Below, one piece after another: positions 1 to 11,067 of a stretch of 50,541 nt of DNA; position 1 is the stretch's first letter, and the number at the start of each line of letters is the position of its first letter. Made by a program: the position numbers and the translations under genes. This stretch comes from Nemertoderma westbladi (lineage: Eukaryota; Xenacoelomorpha; Nemertodermatida; Nemertodermatidae), in NCBI GenBank assembly GCA_032718475.1, contig JAUCBJ010007534.1:1-50541 (forward strand), read 5' to 3'. Under the pieces are notes generated by a model. That model was not told the origin of the DNA and ran no database searches. It worked only from the letters and a program-made list of their open reading frames with translations.

Positions 1-20
1 TTACAATAACTGCAGAGTAG

Positions 21-490
21 TGGTTAGCGTCCTCGCAAACAGAACCTATAGTGCAGTAGGTCACTGCAGCATCTATCATATTAAAATGGAAGGTTTTAAT
101 TTCAGACATTTCACACAATTGCATAATTCTGCACTGGTTAGCGTCCTCCCCAAACACGAAAACTATGGTGTAGTAGTACTCTGCCAAGTGCCAAGTATCA
201 GCAAAAAAGCATTCATAAACAACAAAATTGTAGGTTTCCTCAGACATTTCATCCCCAAATAGCGGCAGACTGTAGATTGGTCATTGTCTCCCCAAATACA
301 CAACCTACGGTGTAGTATACTCTGCTTGGTATCAGGAAAAAAAAACATAAACATATTGTGTAAAGGACCTAAGTATCAGCTAAAAATCATTATTAATAAC
401 TAAATAGGATAAGATTTTCACTTTAAGACATTTCGCCTCCTAGTGGCAGACTGAAGAACCGGAAACTGGTCGGCGTCCTCCCAACAACCT
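21..490. repeat. four degenerate tandem copies of a ~115-190 bp unit
   Basis: A core reading TGGTTAGCGTCCTC followed by C/A-rich sequence and then an AACCTATGGTGTAGTAG-like block recurs at about 21, 135, 277 and 466, with growing divergence. Between cores there are similar stretches (TTTCAGACATTTCA / TTTAAGACATTTCG). The period is irregular (114, 142, 189 bp), so this is an old tandem or a series of related insertions. No coding potential is apparent; the rest of 1-803 shows nothing else I can name. Confidence 0.5.
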
Positions 491-803
491 ATGGTCAGGT
501 AGAATTTCTTCTTCAAATTGTCAGTTAGAACAGAGTGGTTACGATGATGCAACTGCTGTTATAATTTTCTGCTTGCTGACCAGTAATTTGGTCGATAACA
601 AAACAAATACAGAATAACGCCATTTTACCTCAAATACGCATTCATGCAAGTATCAAGTAAATGTGTAAAAAACCAGCCTCGAGATAGCCTTTATGTTCAC
701 GGGCTCAGGATGGTCTGCATCATATAGATGCAGTGATGCACGAACATGATAGTGTCAAGATCCAACTTGTAGGATGACGGACTGACGACCTGCTAGGCCT
801 ACC

Positions 804-813
804 TCGCTAGCAC
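804..813. repeat. target-site duplication of LINE copy 1 (left)
   Basis: TCGCTAGCAC, identical to 1489-1498 on the other side of the LINE fragment. Confidence 0.8.
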
Positions 814-1488
814 TACTACTACTAGGATCGGCATGCTGCATTGCAGCTGCATTTTTAAGAATGCTGTGCCGGCTTGTCAACAAAATTGCACCGCCACAAC
901 TCCCTATCACCCATGACATTTGCTAGATCATCCGCATCTTTAAGGCCAGTGTCCTTTAAGATGCGTCTCAAGAAAGTCATGGGCTGTCCACCATGCTTAT
1001 TCACTCCATGAGGCTGCCAAAGTACAAGATTATGCACTGGCTGGTCCTCACGGCGAAAGCAATGTCCTGCAAAGCGGAGGCGATTTTGTTCTAGTGTCAA
1101 GCTTGGGGGAACCAATGAGACACCTCCAATGTTATATAGTGTCTGGTTGGAGATGTGTGCATTGTACTTGACACAATGTACCCGGCGTAGCATTCTTGTG
1201 AATGTGCCATCCAGAGATTTGGTGTCCTCAGCAGTTAGAGCCCAGCATGGACTCCCGTAGAGGAGTACTGGAACTACTGCTGCTCTAAATAATCGGACCT
1301 TAAGTTTCCGATTAATTCTAGGTGACTTCCAAATCCTGGAAAGCCTATTCAAGGCTGCCCATGCCTTTCCCTTACGTATTCGAAGGTCCTCACCTGACTT
1401 CCGGATCCATGATCCCAGGTAACAGAAGTCGTCCACATGCTCAAGCATACCATCCTTTGAGCTTATGCTCATCCGATCAGAGTCTTGC
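814..1488 (-). mobile_element. LINE copy 1: 5'-truncated non-LTR retrotransposon
   Basis: The minus strand encodes the C-terminal part of a non-LTR reverse transcriptase polyprotein, about 215 residues without a stop. Recognisable pieces are YLGSWI, the thumb-like LFRAAVVPVLLYGSPCWALT, RLRFAGHCFRREDQPVHNLV and a closing DRELWR. The catalytic palm is absent because the copy is 5'-truncated. The minus-strand 3' end finishes in a short (TAG)n tail at about 814-822. TCGCTAGCAC lies at both ends (804-813 and 1489-1498), a 10-bp target-site duplication that fixes the boundaries. A plus-strand relative of the same family, with the same last 25 bases and the same tail, sits at 13111-14727. The family looks RTE/CR1-like from memory of the C-terminal motifs; the clade is not certain. 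Confidence 0.85.
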
Positions 1489-1498
1489 TCGCTAGCAC

Positions 1499-2104
1499 CC
1501 ATCCATCCGGTACACTGCAAAAACGAATAATTGAATCATTTTGTGTTTATGATTATAAACATGTGAACTGAAAAAGCTAATCTAAGATTTACTGCTTGTT
1601 CTTACCAATATTAGTCAAGAACCAATCAAGGTAGTTCCACTCTTCTGCTCTCCTGCTGGGTCCTATTTATTGAGATTACTACTTAACCAACCCAGCCTGC
1701 CTGCAGGCCACCTCAAGATATGATTGGTCTGCCAGTAGCTAGCTACCTTGCTAACACTTTACTCTCAGCTTTGCCAGGCCTGTGTACTGCCAAAAGGAAT
1801 ATTCGAAACACTTAGTGATATTGACACACAACATATTGCGGCAACCACAAAATTCACACAAGAAAACGTGTAAAATTAGTCTCCAGGATAGCGATAGTTT
1901 ACGTGCTCGGAACAAGAGCTTCCCATCGATGTATCATTTGTTCAGATTGGTGCTCGTGTGTCGGAGCGTATAGCTTGGACAGACTCACAGACAGACAATG
2001 CATATTTATATATATAGATTATTATAGGTCTATAAGGTCAGAAGGTAGCAAACTAACACACTTTTCTTTTTCTGTTGTTCAACATAACGCACATAAACAG
2101 CATA
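1499..2104. other. no gene seen
   Basis: Between the LINE and the pogo-like remnant there is AT-moderate, non-repetitive DNA. It includes the probable 5' non-coding part of the pogo-like element just before 2105. No domain, RNA gene or inverted repeat could be supported here. Confidence 0.4.
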
Positions 2105-3345
2105 ATGCCTCGAAAATATGTTTGGAAGCCAGGTTCGCAACCATACTTGACAGGGTAGGCTCAAAGCACCATGGAAAAGGCCTTAAATGCAGTAATTGAC
2201 CATGGCAATTCCATCAACAAAGCTTTGAAGGAAAACGGTGTTCCTTATGGAACATTGTACAGAAGAGTCAATTTGGGTCCTACATTAAAAAACCATGGTG
2301 GACAAACATTTCTAACCATGGAAGAAGATAAGAAAATTGTTAATGTCATTTACACTGTTACAGAGTGGAAATGCTCACTTAAGGGTATAGATATCATTCT
2401 TCTCATTAAAGAATATATCGATTCTACTACACCTGGGGCTGGAGGTTATAGGTTTAAAGACAATCGACCGGGTCGAGATTGGTTAGAAAACTTTAAAACT
2501 CGGCATTTAACATCCAGGATGGCTCAAAATGTCAAACTGGAAGGTGTCCCTGAGACACACATCTTCAATTATGATAATAATAATAATAATTTATAGAGCG
2601 CCTTTCTGGGCATTATTTCAAGGCGCATAAGACCAATGTAATGGACGATCCAGGGTCGAGGAGTGCCATATGTTCTCGGGGGCTGAGGTGTGTTGAACAA
2701 AAATCTGCCCACACGAAATCATCAACAAGCATCATGTTTTGTGGTTCAGCTTCAGGGAAATATCAGCCTTCTATGGTGGTATACAAGGCTGAAAATCCAA
2801 ACCAGCTTTGGGGTCATGTATCAGAGACCAACATGAAATCTGGTTTCAGGGCCTGTGGGCTGTACCCATTTAGTCCAACAGAAGTAATTAAGAAATTACC
2901 TAGGGACGAGCCTGGTGATGATGAGCAACGTTCAGTGTTGAATTCTGCCACAATTAGTGTTTTAAGAACTTCTCTCTATGGTTCAAATACACCAGTCCAT
3001 GTCAAGAATAAAAGAGGGAAGAAGATCATACCTGGAAAACGTGTCATATTAAGTGATAACCGATAGCCTGTGTCTGCAGTTACACAAAACGAACAGCACA
3101 ATCATCCTGCATCTGCTTCAGCTCCAGCAGCTCCAGTCTCGTGGTCACCTAAAAGGAAGAGGAATAGGATTATTGAAGAAGAATCAGAGGAGGAAGAGGA
3201 AGTATCAGAAATTTCAGAAGTTGGTTGTAGCAACTGTGATGAAGCTACAGAGAGCGATTCTGTCATCGACCCACTAAATTGTTGCCAAATATGCAAATCC
3301 TGGAACCCCCCTCGACCAAAGGAGAATAATGCCTATCTTTTGTAG
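2105..3345 (+). pseudogene. pogo/Tigger-like DDE transposase remnant
   Basis: The ATG at 2105 starts MPRKYVWKPGSQPY, then an in-frame TAG (2156-2158) precedes MEKALNAVIDHGNSINKAL, a psq-type helix-turn-helix typical of pogo/CENP-B-like transposases. A second DNA-binding segment follows (RDWLENFKTRHL). The catalytic domain opens with FNYD at about 2565-2576 and is broken there by a repeat insertion; it resumes at 2641 with DDPGSRSAI and SIMFCGSASGKYQPSMVVYKA. The central catalytic part is then missing. The C-terminal block FRACGLYPFSPTEVIKKLP (about 2847-2905) is present. Another in-frame TAG (3064-3066) precedes a basic/acidic tail ending in CCQICKSW. Domain recognition is by memory of the family; the stops, the insertion and the deletion make it clearly dead. 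Confidence 0.75.
2572..2640 (-). repeat. SINE/LINE 3'-tail-like insertion in the pogo-like gene
   Basis: A (TAA)n run at 2573-2592 joins a short hairpin, GCGCCTT...AAGGCGC, at 2600-2628. Read on the minus strand it is a small stem followed by a TATAAATTATTATT tail, the shape of a SINE 3' end. It sits exactly inside the conserved FNYD-ETN region of the transposase, so it interrupts the first catalytic aspartate motif. Only the tail region is present; the repeat family is not identified. Confidence 0.45.
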
Positions 3346-3958
3346 TTACTTTACTTTGCACGTTTTATTTCAGCATTAATATTTTACTTATGCTACATAC
3401 CTACGGTACCAAATTTATGTTCCGTATAACTCCATATTTTTGTGTTGTATCCTATAGAATATTGTAAACATGTCCCTTATTTGCCTTGTTTGCCTTTCGT
3501 ACTGTATGTTGTCGAGTATGCTTTGCCGGGTTTTAATTTTGAATTTATTTGATGTTGGTCAGCCTAGTAATTACGCACAAATACAAGTACAGGTCAAAGG
3601 AGACTCAATACCACAACTTCATAAATATAATCTTCTCTCATGCACAGCATGGCATCAAAGACCCTCAGAGATATAATTTCATCTAGGGAACACAATGCTT
3701 CAACCATCTAACACTCCATAAAAGTCAGACCTGGGATGTGCATTGTGCAATCATTCTCTAATTAGTTTTTACTTTTTTTAATATGGTCTGTTTATTCTGT
3801 TGATAGAGACCCAGTTGAAATACAGTTTTTTGTAATATATATTTATTTCTTAATAATAATTATTATAAACTAATTATGAATTCGTAAATAACTAATTTAC
3901 CTCATTGTCAGAAATTTTTCCCAGACATGTGACCTTACTTGACTTCTTGATGAGTAGT
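3346..3958. other. no gene seen
   Basis: AT-rich sequence after the pogo-like remnant. It may include that element's 3' non-coding region. Short AT-rich runs near 3830-3900; no domain or inverted repeat that I can support. Confidence 0.35.
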
Positions 3959-3959
3959 A

Positions 3960-4127
3960 TATTTCAGGGCACTTTTAAAATATCTCTAGATTTGCTCCCA
4001 GTTATTTAACTGGTACTCATTTTATGACCCCAGTGGATGAAAGGCTGAGTTGAGTGGACCCTGGCGGGGCTGAACCTACAACCAATAGAGTGCAGGCCTG
4101 GTGCTCAACCAACTGAGCTACCCCACC
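3960..4127 (-). repeat. tRNA-derived SINE
   Basis: On the minus strand the sequence starts GGTGGGGTAGCTCAGTTGG, which carries an RNA polymerase III box A. About 45 bases on it has a degenerate box B (GTAGGTTCAGCCC). The tRNA-like head is followed by a non-tRNA body that runs towards about 3960. The box B mismatches and the lack of a matching acceptor stem make a functional tRNA unlikely. The 3' boundary is approximate. Confidence 0.6.
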
Positions 4128-4345
4128 GATTATTATTGTCATTAATGAAAGACCCATTAATATCTCCAGCAATAACAACTTTAAAATGATGTTAATAGTC
4201 TTATGTTCAATGCCAGAAAGATGTCTAAATTTGTGGTCACACCTGCATCAGACTTATTCTCTGTTCAATGATGTATGCAAAGTTAATCAACCATAAAAAA
4301 GGATTTCAATGGTATTAAGATCAACTGGTTGAAAACTCAAGAAGT

Positions 4346-4612
4346 TGCCATTCAGAAGCAATATCCATATATACTGTACGTGTGGCCAGGAACGAGATAA
4401 TTGAGCTCGATTGTTTCAATGTGATCGGAACGGATTAGTTGGTGATAAATCATGGCTAGGACTCCCCGATTTTTATTTTGCCCCCCACAACTGTCACAAA
4501 AAACTTTACATTCAGATTCGTTGGCAGATCGATGCTTCGTAAGTACTGATAAACACAACTAGCTGTTTCATTGGCTCCACGTCCTGCCTGCCACTCCCCC
4601 CAAAGGTAACAT
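4346..4612 (-). pseudogene. scrap of an unnamed transposase-like protein (QNKNR family)
   Basis: Minus-strand fragments in two frames give a segment rich in GRGANETASCVYQYL (about 4540-4590) followed, after a frameshift, by FCDSCGGQNKNRGVL and a segment ending LVPGHTYS (about 4365-4500). The order GANE - D.CGGQN.N - GHT is the one I associate with a widespread uncharacterised transposase-like family of invertebrates. The minus-strand gene at 8967-10880 appears to be the N-terminal half of the same family (HQPKKDKCIICH). No start, no C-terminus; a dead piece. Confidence 0.5.
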
Positions 4613-5999
4613 ATACCACGATTCGAATTGCTTTCGTAGACAGACTGATTATACTGTGCCAGTTTCCTACTATAACCAGTTACATAGAGTCACCATGGGG
4701 TGTATTCAATATCAATACCTTTTGTAGGTCAAAACAAGGGGTGCGGGTGCTAGGGGGGGGGGGGGGGGTGGTAGACAGAGAGGGGGGGGGGGGGTGTGTG
4801 GTTGGTATAGAAACGGAGGAATAGAAAAGCCAGCAGCAATAGAGGAAAATCAGCCTCTCACACCTCTCTTGATACTCCCCAAATACTTACACGAATATCA
4901 CAGTACTGTATTAGTACATAGAACCACATTCATGTCTGCCAGTCCATGTTAATGTGTTAGTCTTAGTAGTAGTCTCAAATTTCCCGCCTTGTAACCAGGT
5001 AACATCAGTTTGCGGTGGCTTAATTAACTCTTCATAATTTCATTATTAAGATTCTTTGTTTTATAATAATTAATACCTTATTTATATTATTGAAAAAAAA
5101 CAAATAAGCAATAATCATATATATTATTACATTATCAGTACTTTAATAGGAACACAGGGAATATCCATTATCGATTCTGTACACCAAAATATATGCATCC
5201 TAAAGCCAATACAGTAGGTTATTAACATTATTATTACTGTTCGGAAATTCCGCAATAATTAATTTTACACATAACAACTATTAATGCACTAATTGTTAGT
5301 CCGAAAGTAAGGAGGGGGGGGGGGGGGGGGGGGGGGTAGAATTCCTTATTAGAGATTAGCCCCAATGTCCCTTTCGTCAACCCAAGGTGTTGACGGGACA
5401 TTGGGGACCTTGTTTAGTACCAAAAATATTTCAAATTTTATTTAAAACCAACAAAAAAATATATCAAAGAATGAAAACTAAATTTTACTTTTTAACAAAA
5501 TACTTGGTTAATATTACTGTAAGTATTTGCATTAAAATAAAAAATTTATTTGCATAATTATCACAAAAGCAACTTTACATTCTTTGCTTTTGTAAATACG
5601 CTAAAATATATATCAGTATTTGTATAAAATGCAAAATAATAAATTAAATAAATTTTAATTATGAAATATAACAATATATTTATGGTATATAGCTATAGCT
5701 GTTCATACTATTAATATATTTACATAATATAATTCATATTATTATTATTTAGTATAATATATTAAAGATTCAATACTAAATTGTGAATTTAACTTGTTCA
5801 ATTAATAAAATAATTTCTGCACATGGCAGTATAGGACCACAAACTTGATAAATGGGCATACATTTAAACCAATACGACGTCACAAATGTTAACACAGTAA
5901 CTGTATATCGGCACAGGTTATCTAAAGTCAATCGATAGACAATAACAAAATTAAAAATCATTAAATAACGCGGTAGTTTGGTATCCCTACCCGGATGCG
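4613..5999. other. AT-rich non-coding DNA with poly-G tracts
   Basis: Strongly AT-rich, most of all from 5030 to 5780, with no supportable gene. It holds three long guanine runs: 4753-4768 (16 G), 4782-4794 (13 G) and 5314-5336 (23 G), plus the hairpin at 5360-5406. The poly-G runs are on the plus strand only. Confidence 0.6.
5360..5406. repeat. two-part hairpin
   Basis: CCCCAATGTCCC pairs with GGGACATTGGGG (12 bp), and inside it GTCAAC pairs with GTTGAC around a short loop. It directly follows the 23-G run. The arm resembles the arm of the foldback at 42035 (GGGACAGTGGGG), so both may be ends of one MITE family. Confidence 0.55.
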
Positions 6000-7565
6000 G
6001 TTTGGATGAAACGAAGACATGAAAGTTAAAAACTCAACGAACCAAAGCGTGACTGGTCGACTGATGGATACCGAACCACTCGCGAATTTAAACTGGGGAT
6101 CCCAACTCGCTCCGGAACGCAACCCATACTGCGATAATAACTCATCGCTTGCTGTTGCACTGAATTGCTCTACCGCAGTTGACCCACGGAAGTTTTGCAC
6201 TTTGTATTTCAGTATTTCGTGCCGCTGATTCTAGAGCCTAAGATTTCATCGGGTAACCGTTGCAAGTACCATAAACCACGCGCTGTAATCGTACCGATAC
6301 CACAAAGTCTCTTTAGTTTCACCTGCATGTTTGCTTTTAGCGAAGTCCTGCTTACGAGGCCAAGGGCCGGAAGTCGCGATGATAGAGTTCCGGTACGAGC
6401 CTCTCTCGACCTTCGCCGTCCAGAAATATGTGAGAACATTATCGCAAACGTACTGGCACCCAGTCAGCCAGTGCCAATTTGTCGTCAACGTTTAAGACTC
6501 AGCAGTCATCTCTACGCAGAAGGAGATGAATCGTTAGGATAAGCTGCAAGTGATCCTCACCTCATAGGGATCCTCGGATATAAGGATTACAACGTCCGAA
6601 CTCGAAGTTTAGAACTGCAGTATAATGCAGGCAGATTGTATAAAATAAGCAGTAGGTAGGTAGGTGGAACTTAGAACAGAGGGAAGTCGGACTCCTGAGT
6701 TTACTAAAATCCTAAGGTTATTAGCCGCTTGCGTGACTGCCGGTTTTGTTCGAGTTCGCTCGACCTAGTAGTAGTACGGTCACTGTGGAATTGTTACTGA
6801 AAGAACAGTTGATATGAGTAAACAGAAATGCCTAGTTCAATAGGGGCCTAGTTTGTAGTTCAATCACAGTACTGCAGTATTAGACTCACTAAAAATTAAA
6901 AAATATTCAATGAAATACTGAAATAGGCCTAATTATACAACAACCATCAGACCGTACTGCCGTACAGTCGTACCGAACCTGATAACCTGCAGACAAGCCT
7001 AGAATACAAGTACAAGGTATAGTATGTAGGTACGGCAGTAAGGCCTGTGGAAGTATGGGCGGCGGTCTGGCGGTAGCCTACTGCAGCAGGCGTTCCAGTT
7101 GTACCGCAGACAGGTAATACAGTAATAGGAAATGAAACACTAACTGCTGATGAACTGCTAGGCCTAGCAGAAGAACAGTGCCAGTACACATAAGGCTGCA
7201 AAGTCAATGCTAGCAGCAGCATTCAAAGAATGATACCACACAGCCAGCTGTGAGTTCATTATCCATGCCTCACACTAAGAGTGTTGCTGCTGCTAGGATA
7301 CAAATTATCTGTTATTGGCTAGAGCTGTACCATTGGTTGGCTTTCATGTTATGATATTCAAATGGATTGATGGAGGGAATTTCAAAATGGTCAAATAATA
7401 CAACAATAATGAAATTTTTAATATGATGTGCAATTATAAAAATCGATGTAACTCTGGTGCAACACGACCGTATTCGATGAAATTTTCATTGTTACGTACG
7501 GTAATTAATGCGTTTACAATTGCTATACTCAATATATTTATAATCGGTATGATTTTTAAACTATA
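6000..7565. other. no gene seen
   Basis: More balanced base composition than its left neighbour, with overlapping open frames on both strands but no recognisable domain. Holds a short GTAGG microsatellite (about 6651-6664) and many AGGCCTA/ACCGTAC palindromic words. An unrecognised degenerate element cannot be excluded. Confidence 0.35.
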
Positions 7566-7568
7566 AGA

Positions 7569-8520
7569 GTTTAAGGGCCGGGAATTGCCAAATTGTGGCT
7601 ACGTAGGCCAGATTTGACCACAAAATTGACCAGGTTCGTGCAACTCTTGAAAATTTTGGAATATGTCAATTTTGTTCTACTATCATGTTCTATAAATGAC
7701 CAAAGTTAAAAAAAATATAATTCCTAGGAAGTTGTTTTATTTTTGATAAATATGTAATTTTATGGTGAAAATTGGTTAATTTCGTTAAAAATTAGTGAAA
7801 ATTTGACGGTTTGGAGTAAAATTGGGTGGGTTGGGCCAACTCATATAAATTGTTGCCAGTGTTATTTTTCTTATCCTAAAACGTTCTTTAATTGAGCACA
7901 GTTTTAGAAAATATAATTCCTAGGAAGTTCTTAAACTAAAGCTCAGACTTTCAAAAAGACGGTCATTTAACGGACTTTTTTTTATTTGTCTGTCATACCT
8001 ACACATATCGTTGAAATCGAAAATGGCATGCATATTCGGATTCAGCACACCAAAATGTACCTATATAGTATATTTTGAGGTAATCTGAGGCTAAAATAAA
8101 AAAAAATGAAAAAATGAAAAAAAATTGCGCCAAAATTTGCCAAACTTCCAAAAATACTTAACTTGCTCAGATTTTCATGAAATTTGGTACGGATGTGCCC
8201 AAAGCAATTCTAAGAAACTAATTTGAAGGATTTACGGAAAAATGCAATTTAAGCCGATATATCGCATTTTGAGTGCCTAATTTTAGGCTAAATTTCAAGA
8301 AAATACAGATTTCCTAAGTTTGGCCCTTATTTACTACAAGAAGCAAAGACTTTTTGTATTAACATTAAATGGATAAAATGTAGAGCTATCTTATCCATCT
8401 GTGATGTTAAAGTTTCAGAAAAATATAAACAGACAATTCGGAGAAAACCACTTTCTACCAAAACCTATTTTGTCAACTTCCAAAATTACCATTTTTCGGC
8501 CCCAATTTCCAGCCCTTAAT
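7569..8520. mobile_element. TTAA-flanked TIR element, non-autonomous
   Basis: Left end TTAAGGGCCGGGAATTG and right end CAATTTCCAGCCCTTAA are inverted repeats of one another apart from two or three mismatches. Both are bounded by TTAA. A TTAA target and a GGGC terminus would fit Kolobok- or piggyBac-type transposition. The interior is AT-rich, full of CCAAATTTGG-like words, and has no gene. The 10-bp palindrome TTCCTAGGAA inside AATATAATTCCTAGGAAGTT occurs at about 7711 and 7910 within the element and again at about 9115 outside it, in the 3' part of the neighbouring transposase-like gene. The two may therefore belong to one larger family. Confidence 0.55.
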
Positions 8521-8966
8521 ATTCAGGCAACGCACAATATCAATAACAGTAATGGAACTCCCATCTTCCCTCTATAAAACGCAAGTGGAACGGTTTCGTT
8601 CTAATTAAAAGATACAGAGCTATAACGATTTAAAAATTGTCAAAAATATCCAAATTTGGCCCAAAATTGGCCAAAAGTTAAATTATTGGCATACTGTTAA
8701 ATATTTTTGGCCAATATTTTGACCTGATGAACAACTGTATTGGATATGTATTCGGTATGAGTTTCAATCGAAATAGCCAAGCTGCTTTGGTGATAGCGAG
8801 AAAACAATGTAAAAATTTACCATTTGGATAATTTTTGGGTAAAATTAAAATGTGGCCAAAATGGCCAAATTTGGCTAAACGAAATTTTTTAATGAAACTT
8901 GCAAATTTATCCGCGCACAAAGTCTCCGGAGAACATTTGAAGATTTCAGTCGCCTTCACTCCGAAT

Positions 8967-10880
8967 TTAATCATTTAGTGCTAGAAGTTTCCAAATTGGG
9001 GCAAAAATCCACATTTGGTGGCCAATTTGGAAATGTTGGGAAACTAAATTGAAAAAACAAAACCGTACAAAATTCTTAGAATAACAAAAACTACAAACGT
9101 GGCAAATTTCAGAGAATATAATTCCTAGGAAGTTGTAAAACGCCCCGAGTAAGCTCCACTTTCTATATACTAATGTTGGAACGCCTACGCCCGGTGTGGG
9201 AGAATCCTCACGAAGGATCCTCCCACGTTGTGTTGTTTTTAGGTTTACATAAGAACCGCATATCCAACTAGCAACAATGTAATTATATTCGGCCTCCTTG
9301 GACTCACTTTGACATTTCAAGAAATAGTTATTCACAGCATTCTTCTCTTCCACGTGAGCTTTGTATTCTTCCTCACTGTAATCACCACCAGTATCTTTTC
9401 GATGACAAATAATGCATTTATCCTTCTTGGGTTGGTGAAAACCAACGTTATAGTCACTTAGAAAAATCAATCGAAATGTCGATTTTGAGACCTTGTCTTT
9501 AAGCAACGTGTCTTTCTTATAAATGCGATAAAGATTGGTCAGGTTCTTGAAACGCTGAGGCAGGTACTTGCGGCGGGAATTATTTCGAACATAGTGCGGC
9601 TCCATTATTGGCAGCTTATTTATGAATTTGTGAACAGATGCTCTTATACCAGCTTTTCCCCGAGTGTTTCCACCACGTTTGTCTTTAGACGGAAGCTTAG
9701 CCTCAGTTCTGTGGCCCAACATCCACCTAACCTCCTTTTCACCAACACTCAATGTTCCCAGGAAGAATGCTCCGCACACCTGCTCTTTTTGGCCATCTTT
9801 GAGCAAGAAATAACTCTTAGAACTTGATCTATGTTTCGTTATTACACTCGATGACTTCTGCTGTGTTCCACCTACACGAATCATGGAATTGAGAAAGTTA
9901 TGGCGACCTTGCCTCTCATCTGTTTCCTTCCAGTACAAGTCGAAATTATGCTGTCGATCTCCATCTGTCCATTTCCCAGAGCATCCATGGGGACGATTGC
10001 ACTTGCCTCATACTGCGAGCTGGTTTGACCTTCCTGGATTTCGTGGTATATGACAGACCCTTCTCTCGTAGGTTGTGCCTCTCTTTGCTGCTATATGGTT
10101 TGATTTTCCTGCCTTTCTTCATTGGATTGGGGGCTTCAATATAAGTCTCTGTAGGCTGCTTAACATCTGCAGAATCCTCACTCTCGCTACTTGGATAATA
10201 GTTTGGATCACTACTCGGATCTTGGGGTGCACTTTCTAACTCACAATCCTGTGGTTGATAGCAGAAACCTGTATTAAATATGCTACCATCTGTACCTGGA
10301 TCTAGTGATGCTCATAAATCATGTTCTCCATCTTCGCCAATCTCACCTACAGCACGCACAACCCCAAGGTCTAAATATTGTAATCCACCCCATTGATCTA
10401 TATCTTGAAAACCTCCCAATAAATCATCGTCCCGAAATCGACAGAATTGCAAATCCACGTCGTGGAATGCATCTGATATCCCCACATCAACTTCAGTATC
10501 CTGCTGTACTTCAAACTGTATTTCCTGGGCTTCTCCCAAGATTATATCCTGAAGCCCACTCCACAAGTTGACATCATGTGGGCCAAGAACATTATCACTG
10601 TCGCTGGAGATATCTAGGACACATAACATAGGATCCAGATCTGTTGTGATCTCTTCATCCTGTGCAGCCACAGAAAGTCTTTCTGTGGCTGCATTGACGA
10701 AATTACCGTTTGGGGGTCTATATGCGGTGCTACAGTATGTATGATCTGACAGAAGTGCTACAGAATCTTTAGAGCACCCAGCTTTACTTTTCTTCTTTTC
10801 GTGTTGTTTGGCGTTGTAGCAGTAGGAGTCCACTCTACATTTCCTCAGCCTCTTTGGGTAAGTCTTTCTTGACGACATCG
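8967..10880 (-). pseudogene. transposase-like gene of an unnamed invertebrate family, frameshifted
   Basis: The probable start is the ATG at 10878 on the minus strand (MSSRKTYPKRLRKCRVDSY). The reading frame runs to 10312, acidic in its second half. It continues in another frame through about 10300-9985, an S/D-rich and K/R-rich linker. From about 9975 to 9090 it gives CNRPHGCSGKWTDGDRQHNF, a WMLGHRTE-like segment, DKRGGNTRGKAGI, then HYVRNNSRRKYLPQRF and HQPKKDKCIICHRKDTGGDY. This order is one I know from a widespread uncharacterised, transposon-associated protein family; its later part (CGGQN.N ... GHT) is missing here and a scrap of it lies at 4346-4612. The last 40 residues look non-homologous. 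At least two frameshifts make it a pseudogene. Function is not established; a DDE-type nuclease is an inference. Confidence 0.55.
9198..9228. repeat. short palindrome inside the transposase-like gene
   Basis: GTGGGAGAATCCT and AGGATCCTCCCAC are inverted repeats separated by about four bases, with one mismatch. It lies at the C-terminal end of the recognisable protein, where homology to the family stops. Confidence 0.4.
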
Positions 10881-11067
10881 CGGATGTGAAATGAAAATGC
10901 CTAAATGCAGTATAGTAGTATCTGCAGTATGGCGATTCTGCATACAGCACACACACGTAACACTACTTTAAATACCCCTCGTTGTTTTTGAAAGGCTTTC
11001 CTATGAATAATACTATTGGATTGGTTGTTAGGAGTGGATACTATGTAATGTCTATGGTAGATGGGAG

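Noticed and set aside
3960-4127. A tRNA gene on the minus strand
   Set aside because: Box A is good but box B has mismatches, the acceptor stem does not pair, and a non-tRNA body follows. A tRNA-derived SINE fits better.
5961-6542. Overlapping open frames on both strands near 6.0-6.5 kb
   Set aside because: No domain or codon pattern in any of them; frames on opposite strands overlap almost completely.
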